14,631 bases of DNA from Roseivirga sp. UBA6061 (lineage in GTDB: Bacteria; Bacteroidota; Bacteroidia; Cytophagales; Cyclobacteriaceae): contig DIYF01000074.1 in NCBI GenBank assembly GCA_002427745.1, positions 223 through 14,853 on the forward strand. Reading direction: 5' to 3'. The position numbers and the translations under genes are program-made. Under the pieces are notes generated by a model. It had not been told where the DNA came from. It did not search any database and saw nothing but the letters and a program-made list of their open reading frames with translations. Each line of letters opens with the position of its first letter. Position 1 is the stretch's first letter. Shown here piece by piece: positions 5,824 to 14,200 of this stretch.

Positions 5824-7995
5824 TCAGGCAAGCAACTCACTCGGTAACTTCCCAAACCTCGCCTTGAACAGCTTAGAGAAGTATTTGGTGCTTTGCAGAC
5901 CCACGGACAGAGCCGCTTCCTGCACAGTTCTGAAACTCTGCCTCTCAAGGCCCTGTCTCGCCAGTTGTAAGCGCAATTCCTGTAAATATTGGGTAGTGGT
6001 CAGGCCAGTGATCTGTTTGATCTTTCTTTGAAATTGCCGGGTACTTAGTTCCATCTCCTCCGCCAGGCTGTCTACCGAGAAGTCATTGTTGCTGATCCTG
6101 GCAGCAGCCGATTCCTCTACTTTTTTCATCCAGTTAATATCAATCTGAGAATTCAGATTCTGCTCAATGTCAGGTGTGATGGAGCTATTCCGCTGTTCTT
6201 CGCTGAGACGATTCTGGCTGTTGATGATAAGATTTTTCACTCTTACCAGCAATTCTTCACTTACAAAGGGCTTGGTCAGGTAATCGTCTACTCCAATGGT
6301 GAGTGCCTTCAGCTTGTCATCCTGCTCTGCACGTGCTGTAAGCATGATTACGGGTATCGCAGCAAACTGATCTGCTGCCCTCAACTTTTCAAGGAAGGTA
6401 AAGCCATCCATTTCCGGCATCATTACATCAGAGATAATCAGATCAGGTAGTACTTCCCTGAGCTTTTCCAGTGCATCCAGACCGTTTCCAGCGTGAATGA
6501 CCTCATAGTCACTTTTGAGCAAACCACTAATGTATGCCGTCATGTCATCATTGTCTTCAACAATCAGAATGGATGGTTTCTGATCTTGACTGTTAAACGT
6601 TCTGACATCTGTTGCTGTGGAGAGAGAAACACTATCAGGCTCGAAGAGAATCGGCTCTTCATTGGTAGAGACCAGTGGAATGTTCAGTTTGAAAGCAGAA
6701 CCTTTGGACAGTTCGCTTTCTGCCGATATACTGCCTCCCATCAAAATGGTGAGTTCCTGTACCAGGGCAAGCCCAATGCCCGTTCCACCCTGTAACTCGC
6801 GCATGGAATTGGCCGGGCCTTGGTAAAAGCGGTCAAAGACATAGGGGAGGTGCTCTTTTGAAATGCCTTTACCTGTATCAGAAACCGTAACCTCCAAAGT
6901 CTCTGAACCAACTGCTCTAAAATTCACAACACCATCTCTGTCAGTGAATTTCAAAGCGTTGGAGAGTAGGTTGTTGAATATCTTCTCTGCTTTCTTCAGG
7001 TCCAGTTGTATAACCAGACCTTCATCTACCTCTATTTCCACCTCATAGACGATACCCTTGGCCAGGGCATAAGATTCAAAGGAGGAAGTAATCCTTCTGA
7101 GAAACTCCACCAGGTTGACAGGGGAAACTTTAAGGTCCAGCTTACTGGTCTCCAGTTTTGACAACAACAAAACCTCCTCGGTCAGGTTCAGCAAATGGCG
7201 TCCGTTGCGGTACATACGTCTGAGCTCAGTCATCTTCTGCTCATCCAGGTCGTTAGCCTTGAGCAGTTCATGGAGTGGGCCCAGGATCAAGGTGAGTGGT
7301 GTTCTGAATTCATGTGAGATATTGGCAAAGAACTGTGACTTGGCATCGCCCAGTTCTTTTAGTTCTTCTGTCTGCCTTTCGAGGCTCCTGGCCTGGGCCT
7401 GCAAAGAAGCCGTTTTTTCCTTTACTTCTTTGGTCAGTTCTCTTTTACTTCTGCGCAGGTGCCTGAGTCGGAAACGAATAAAGAGCCAGATCACAGAAAG
7501 AGGGATCACTACTAGTAGTGCTTTGAACCACCAATTGAAAAAGAAAGGTTTGGTGCTTTTGATATTGATAGTGACCTCTGAAGACCATTCACCATTTGGA
7601 AGCAGGTACCTCAGCTGCATACTATTCATTCCATAGGGCAGATTGTCAATGGTAAAGGTTCGTTCTGTGTGTGCTATCCAACCGGTACCCAGGCGAGGGA
7701 TACGATGTTCAAAGTTAGCCTGGCCCAATGAATCAAGTGGCAGATTTCCCAGAGTAAATGTGATGTCAATATCTCCGGGAAAGGCCGAAAGCATTTTATG
7801 GGCCTTGTAATCACTCATCTGATCTATGTCTATATAACCGGAGCCCTTTCTTCTTTTAATGGTGATGGAGGTGGGATCCAGTTCGGAAACACTTTGAGTA
7901 GCAACACCCGACCTCTGATCAGGAGGTACTGTGGCACTATGCAAAGTGAGGATAAAAGAAATTGACAGCGTGAGTCTGAATACGTTGAGTATCAA
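5824..7995 (-). CDS. Hybrid two-component sensor/regulator (HTCS-like) without propeller sensor
   Basis: The 723-residue protein joins kinase and transcription factor in one chain. Order: hydrophobic N-terminus (NVFRLTLSISFILTLHSA, 4-21); periplasmic Y_Y_Y-type domain (about 75-147); transmembrane helix (about 155-175); coiled coil (about 180-215); HisKA with phospho-acceptor H228 (NISHEFRTPL); HATPase with N346, DTGKGI (373-378) and GGTGIGLAL (403-411); receiver with acidic E480/D481, phospho-acceptor D523 (SDVMMPEMDG) and K575 (TKPF); AraC-type DNA-binding domain (about 636-723). Classical HTCS proteins carry some 14 propeller repeats before Y_Y_Y; here these are absent and only about 50 residues precede it. 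No in-frame ATG precedes the Y_Y_Y region, so the start is taken as TTG at 7995, which begins a good signal sequence. The frame is open to about 8155 but AT-rich and without starts. It is divergent from the giant adhesin gene, a plausible target. Confidence 0.88.
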   Translation of the reverse strand: MILNVFRLTLSISFILTLHSATVPPDQRSGVATQSVSELDPTSITIKRRKGSGYIDIDQMSDYKAHKMLSAFPGDIDITFTLGNLPLDSLGQANFEHRIPRLGTGWIAHTERTFTIDNLPYGMNSMQLRYLLPNGEWSSEVTINIKSTKPFFFNWWFKALLVVIPLSVIWLFIRFRLRHLRRSKRELTKEVKEKTASLQAQARSLERQTEELKELGDAKSQFFANISHEFRTPLTLILGPLHELLKANDLDEQKMTELRRMYRNGRHLLNLTEEVLLLSKLETSKLDLKVSPVNLVEFLRRITSSFESYALAKGIVYEVEIEVDEGLVIQLDLKKAEKIFNNLLSNALKFTDRDGVVNFRAVGSETLEVTVSDTGKGISKEHLPYVFDRFYQGPANSMRELQGGTGIGLALVQELTILMGGSISAESELSKGSAFKLNIPLVSTNEEPILFEPDSVSLSTATDVRTFNSQDQKPSILIVEDNDDMTAYISGLLKSDYEVIHAGNGLDALEKLREVLPDLIISDVMMPEMDGFTFLEKLRAADQFAAIPVIMLTARAEQDDKLKALTIGVDDYLTKPFVSEELLVRVKNLIINSQNRLSEEQRNSSITPDIEQNLNSQIDINWMKKVEESAAARISNNDFSVDSLAEEMELSTRQFQRKIKQITGLTTTQYLQELRLQLARQGLERQSFRTVQEAALSVGLQSTKYFSKLFKARFGKLPSELLA

Positions 7996-8060
7996 TGAAG
8001 ATATAGGTTTTGGTAAGAGGTAAGTGAGTTTTGTTAAAACAGGCTCATATAAATATATAT

Positions 8061-8068
8061 CAAAATTA
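8061..8068 (-). promoter_or_regulatory. Candidate -7 element of the hybrid kinase gene
   Basis: TAATTTTG on the minus strand fits the Bacteroidota -7 consensus TANNTTTG exactly. A TTTG at 8096-8093 lies 24 bp upstream, a little longer than usual; a TTG at 8084-8082 is too close. If used, transcription would start near 8055, leaving a leader of about 60 nt before the TTG start at 7995. The surroundings are AT-rich, so chance occurrence is possible. Confidence 0.4.
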
Positions 8069-8087
8069 TATTTCCGCAGATCAATTT

Positions 8088-8186
8088 TTAGCCAAAGGTC
8101 AATTTCCTCATTTTTTGCGCCTTTGCCATCATCATGGCAGCTGAGTAACCCAAAGTGTCGTCATTCTGCCCCATGCTCAAGTTCAT
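8088..8186 (-). other. Short unassigned reading frame (32 aa)
   Basis: On the minus strand, ATG at 8186 to TAA at 8088 encodes a 32-residue peptide with a run of methionines (GYSAAMMMAKAQKMRK). The same frame is open about 14 codons further upstream without a start. It has no recognised family and no visible ribosome-binding site. It could be a real small protein, a remnant of a lost gene's C-terminus (another remnant lies 2.3 kb away), or chance. It overlaps the open upstream extension of the kinase frame, in a different frame. Confidence 0.2.
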
Positions 8187-8233
8187 CCGACCCTGAACCG
8201 ACACTAATTTGGGACTTCCAAAATGTGTGTATT

Positions 8234-11200
8234 ATGAACCTGAAGAATTCATCTGTTTACCGACTGTTTCGGCTGCTCTTTTCTTTACTTTTCATTGCAG
8301 TTCTTATCATTCCTTTAACAGGATTTATAACTCCTCATGGTGAGGAACCAGAGCCTGATCCGGCCTTTGGCAGTGCCCTGGTATTGACTTCCCATGACAT
8401 GGCCGGCAGCAGGGTTCAGCCTGAGCACAGCAATGCCTTTGCACTACCAAAGGCTGTCTACCCTGCCAGGTATACGAATGTTATCAGTGATTTATCCAGG
8501 CCAGTCATCACAGGAGTTTCTCTTGCCCCGGACAACAGCTATATAGATGTTACTTTTTCAGAAGGGGTTTACAGTACCCCCGGCAACCCTGTTGCCAGTG
8601 GTGCTCTGGATGCTGCTGACTTTAATTTAATATTGATCGGTGGGGTAGCTACAAACCTAATTGTAACGGCTGCAACAGATACACAAGACTCTCCGCTTAA
8701 TGGAGGGGAAACGGTCGTAAGGGTCCACTTTATAACTACAGGAATTGCCGATGGAAGAGAAACCCTGGTGGTGGAATTAATGGCCGTTTCAGTTTATAGT
8801 CTTTCGGGTGCCATTGCGGATGCCGATCAACACACGCACAATGTTACCAATTTAAATGATTTAAAGGTCCCGGCTATCGTAAGCCTGACCTCTCCATCGC
8901 CCAATGGTACTTATGGCATTGGAGCTCAAATTTTCATAGAAGTTAATTTTGATGAAATATTAGCAGGAGGTGATTTTTTATTACCACTTGAAACAGGACG
9001 AACCCCTGCGCTATTGGCAAGACCAGTGATTGAAGGGAATAAGGCCATTTTTGAATATGTAGTGTTGCCCGGGGAAGAAACTCTTGGCCTAAATACAATA
9101 GGCCTGGTCCCCAATTTGGCTTTACCAGTTACGGACTTCGCAGGTAATATTTCAGACTTAGTAATACCACCTGGTAACAGTCTTATCGATAATGCAAACC
9201 TCATCATTGATGGGGTTGCTCCGATATTGGCTCCTGATTTGAACAGCAACTTCGAAGAAAACGGAACCGGGACTGCCCATACGGTGGCGGCCACCGATAT
9301 TACCAGTCTGACTTACAGTCTGGGTTCAGGGAATGATGAAGCATTTTTTAATATCGATGCAAATTCTGGTGAGGTTACTTTTAAAGTCGCTCCCGATTTC
9401 GAAAATCCTGCAGATGCCAATGAGGACAACGACTATGTAATCAGCGTGATCGTTATCGATGCCGCTGGTAATGCGTCTGGTCAGGATGTAACCATTACCG
9501 TAACTGACAAAGTGGATGAAACTGCGCCAACCATTTCCAGCATTAGCCTCGCTCCAGACAACAGCTATGTAGATGTTACCTTTAGCGAAGGGGTATACAA
9601 TACCAATGGTGCGAGTGGTGCCTTAGACGCTTCAGATTTCAATTTGTCATTGAGCGGTGGTACTGCTAATACGCCCGTAGTTTCAAATGTAAAGACTACG
9701 GGAGATCAAACCCTTTCTGGTGGAGAAACGACCATAAGGGTATACTTTACAAAAACAGAAACAGCCAATGGATCAGAAACCCTGGAAGTAGACCTTGTAG
9801 TGTCTTCGGTTTTTGATGCTGCCGCGAATCCTGCCGATGCTGATCAGAGCTCAAATAATACGGTAAGTTTGAATGATAAGACCAGCCCGGTAATTGCCTC
9901 AATCAGCCTCGCCCCAAACAATAGTTATGTAGATGTCACTTTTTCAGAAGACGTGTACAATACCAATGGTGGATCGGGTGCATTGGATGCTTCGGATTTC
10001 AATTTGTCATTAAGCGGAGGCACTGCTAACACACCAGTGGTTTCAAGTGTAAAGACAACGGGAGATCAAGCCCTTTCTGGTGGAGAAACAATCATTAGAG
10101 TAAACTTTGCAGTAACGGGCATTGCAGATGGATCGGAAACCCTGGAAGTAGACCTCGTAGCTTCCTCTGTTTTTGATGCAGCGGGTAATGCGGCTGATGC
10201 AGCTCAGGCTGCTGGTAATACGGTGAACCTTAACCTGGAGCTAACTACCCTACCTGTTTTTACTTCCACAGACATAGCCACAGTAAGCGAAGACATTTCC
10301 GGAACAGTGCTGGATGTAAATGCCAATGATGGTAGTGGCGGAGCTGATGACAACACCGTGACCTACGGCCTTAGTGGAGACGATAGCGGAGCCTTTAGTA
10401 TTGACGCCAGCGGGCTGCTTACTTTTAACAGTAGCCTGAATTTTGACAATCCGGGAGATAAGGATGTTAATAACATTTACAGCCTTACAATTACTGCCAG
10501 CAACGACTTTTTCACCGCTGAACAAGAAGTATGCGTGATAGTACTACCGACTATAACGGAAACGGTGAATCAAGCGGTCCAGATAGGCCAATCAGTCACA
10601 GGAGAGAATGCAGGAGATTTATTGGGAGGAACTGTGGTAATTAATGCTTTAGGTACCGTTATGGCCGTTTCTGAAAATGGTTTTGACTTTGCAGGATTTA
10701 CTTCTGTAGGTAGAGCCAGGGTCTTCAAACGCAATGCAACAGGAGATTGGGAGCAACTCGGCCAAGCCCTGGAAGGAACTGAAGCCAATAAATTTCTGGG
10801 TAGGTCCCTCTCTTTGAACGGAGAAGGAAACATGCTGGCCGTTGGAAGTTCCAGCATAAACGGGAGTGGGATAGAAAGGGGGCTTATCACAGTCTATAAA
10901 TTCAACTCAGGAAGCAGCAAGTGGGAGCAGATAGGGCAAGACTTTGAAGGGCCCAACGACAGTGACCGCCTGGGTGCTGACATCCGATTGAACATGAAAG
11001 GTAATGTTCTGGCCATCGGTGTATCTGGCACAAACAATGGTCATGTGGAAGTATATGAGCTCAATGAAGCCCAGAATGATTGGGTTCAACTGGGCAGTGA
11101 CATAGTGGGTGAAAAATCGAATGATGCTTCTGGAGGTGCCGTAAGTCTGAGTGCTGATGGACACAGGGTAGCCATAGGGGCTAGCGGAAATGACGGTGCA

Positions 11201-14200
11201 GGTAACTCCTCAGGCCATCTCAGAATTTACGAATGGGATGGTACAAGTTGGACACAGTTAGGCTCAGACATAAACGGTGAAGCGGCAACGGACCAGGCAG
11301 GTGGACTGATTGGGTCAGTAAATATGAGTGCAGATGGTAGTACAGTGGCATTAGGGGCACGACTCAACGATGGTGGCGGAACCTCTTCGGGACACGCCCG
11401 GGTTTTCCGTTGGAACGGTAGTTCCTGGTCCAAACTGGGTAGTGATATTAATGGAGAGTCGAGTTTCGATTTGCTTTACCATGTGAGTTTAAGTGCCGAT
11501 GGAAATACACTGGCATTAGGTGCCACCACGAATGACGGAGGAGGTAGCAATTCAGGACATGTCAGGGTATTTCAATATACGGGTAGCAGCTGGTCTAAGA
11601 AAAGAGAAATTCATGGGGAGAACTCAGCAGATCAGATGGGGCCTTTGATGCTCTCAATGGATGGGTCAGTGTTGGCAACAGGTAGTACTGGAAATGATGA
11701 CAATGGTTCGGGGGCTGGACATGCCCGTGTTTTCAAGCTATTCGAGAAGTCTCTGGTTTTTACTTCTGGCACCTTGGCTTCCTTTGTTGAAGGACAAACA
11801 GGTACTGTACTTGATGTGAATGCCAATGATGGATTTGGCATTGACGACCTGGGCATTACTTACTCTCTTACTCAAGGAGGAGACAATGATTCATTTTCCA
11901 TTTCCAATGACGGCTTGATCACATTTAACAATGTCCCTGATTTTGAAGCCCCACTGGATGATGGCGGAGACAATACTTATGTCATTGAAGTAAATGCTAC
12001 GGATGGTAATGAATCCATTGCACAAACCATTACCATTTCGGTAACAGATTTGAGTGTTGCACCACTTTTTGTTTCAGACACGAGCACTGATTTTGATGAA
12101 AATGCTACAGGGACTGTATATACCGCTGAAGCTTTGGTTGAGTCTGGTACTATTGTTTATGGCCTGGGTACCTCAAATGATGAATCACTCTTTCAAATTG
12201 ATGCAAGTTCGGGAGCCATCACTTTTAATAGTTCTCCTGATTTCGAAACCGCTCAGGATGCCAATACCGACAATATTTATGTCTTAGAGGTCATAGCAAC
12301 GCTGAATGCTGAAAGTGCATCGCAGACAGTCAGTATCGCGGTGAATGATGTAGATGAAATTGCACCTGCTATAAGTAGTGTAAGTGTACCCTCTGATCAA
12401 GTTTATAGCCAAGGGCGGGATATGGATTTTATGCTGATCACCAGTGAAGTTGTCACTGTAAATACAGACGCTGGTTCGCCAACACTGGAATTAACCATTG
12501 GTAATGACACGAAACAAGCTTCTTTTATAGGAGGCTCAGGCACTGATGCCTTGTTCTTCAGGTATGAAACTATAGCTGGTGATGAGGATACTGATGGTAT
12601 CGCAGTGGTTGGCTTAAACCTGAATGGCTCCCTTATCAAAGATGATGCAGACAATGATCTTTTGCAGACTTTGAATAATGTTGCCAGTACAAGTGCGGTC
12701 TTGGTAGATGCTGTGGCCCCGACCATATTAAGCATCACTTCATCCAATGCAAATGGTACTTATGGCATTGGCGAAGAGATAGACATTGTAGTCACTTTTA
12801 GTGAACCGGTTCAGCAGGATATTTTTCCTAGCCTTGAGCTGGAAACAGGTACAACCGATCGTACTTTGTTCAATTTCGATGGTGAGGGAACAGATACCTG
12901 GGTATTTACCTATACGGTACAATTTGAAGACCATTCTGCCGATTTAGAATTGACCGGTTCGAGGATAGATCTTGGTCGCGACCTGGCTGGAAATAGCACT
13001 GACCTGACCCTCCCGACAGGAGCCAATAGCCTTTCGGGTAGCAAGAATCTGGTGATTGATGCTGTAGATCCCGTAATTGGTGGCACTCTCACACCGATAA
13101 TAAACTTTGAAGAGAATAGTAAGGCTGTGGTTTATACGATGATAGCCACCGATGATACCGACTTGACTTACAGTTTTGACACAGGCAGTGATGAGGTTCT
13201 TTTTGACATAAATAGCAGTACAGGAGTCATTACTTTTAAAAGCGCACCTGATTTTGAAGACCCTTTGGATACAGGGGAAGATAATACTTATCTGGTCGAT
13301 GTAATTGTAACCGATGCCGTAGGCAATTCTTCTCTACAGAGTGTGATGATCAATGTTACGGACATCGCAGATGAAATAGCCCCCTTTTTCGATCCGGTTG
13401 ATGGTGATTTCAGCACAGGATTAAACCCCAATCTCAACCAGGTAGATATCCCCTTTAATGAAGGCGTTTTTGGAGGCAGTGGGTCAGACCCTGTAGATGC
13501 TTCTGATATCGCATTAACCCTTTCAAACAATACCACGGTAGATAGTCCGGTGATCACCTCTGTTACCAATACTTCTGACGAGGCTCTGAAAGGAGGTGAA
13601 TCAACCCTACGCGTAAACTTTAGCTTTAATGGTAATGCCTTAGGAGGGGAGGTGCTCACATTTTCTCCTGTAGCAGATGCCATCTTTGATGCCGCAGGTA
13701 ATGCAGCGGATGTCGATCAGACACCTGATAATACCATTGTTTTAAAGGACATCACAGCGCCAACAGTCATTATTCAGAATGTTACTGTGTATTTAGATGA
13801 AAATGGAAATGCAAGTATTTCAACCAGCGATATAAACAATGGAACCAATGATAATGCCGGGCTGGCCTCACTTGGACTGAATAATGCTAGTTTCAAATGT
13901 GAAGACATCGGAGAGAATATTGTGACATTTACGGCAACAGACATTAACGGCAATTCCGCCTCAGCGGATGCTACGGTAACAGTGGCTGACGATATCAAAC
14001 CTGTGGCGATAACTAAGGATATCACTGTTTTCTTAGATGCTGAAGGTGCAGCAAGTATAACTCCTGATGATATAAATGATGGTAGTTCCGATAACTGTAG
14101 TATATCTGTCTTGGATTTGGACAAGAACAATTTCACAGCCGATGACCTCGGTGAGCATGTAGTTACCCTCACGGTAACCGATCTGTCTGGCAACAGTGCA

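Noticed and set aside
6493..7636. Several plus-strand frames of 61-173 codons inside the kinase gene
   Set aside because: All are shadows of the hybrid kinase, which has intact catalytic motifs throughout.
8201..8212. TAATTTG as -7 box of the giant adhesin
   Set aside because: It is one base short of the TANNTTTG spacing and no -33 TTG lies at a suitable distance.
9527..10246. Regular repeats as a possible CRISPR array
   Set aside because: The repeat unit is 360 bp and codes for protein in frame; there are no short direct repeats with unique spacers.
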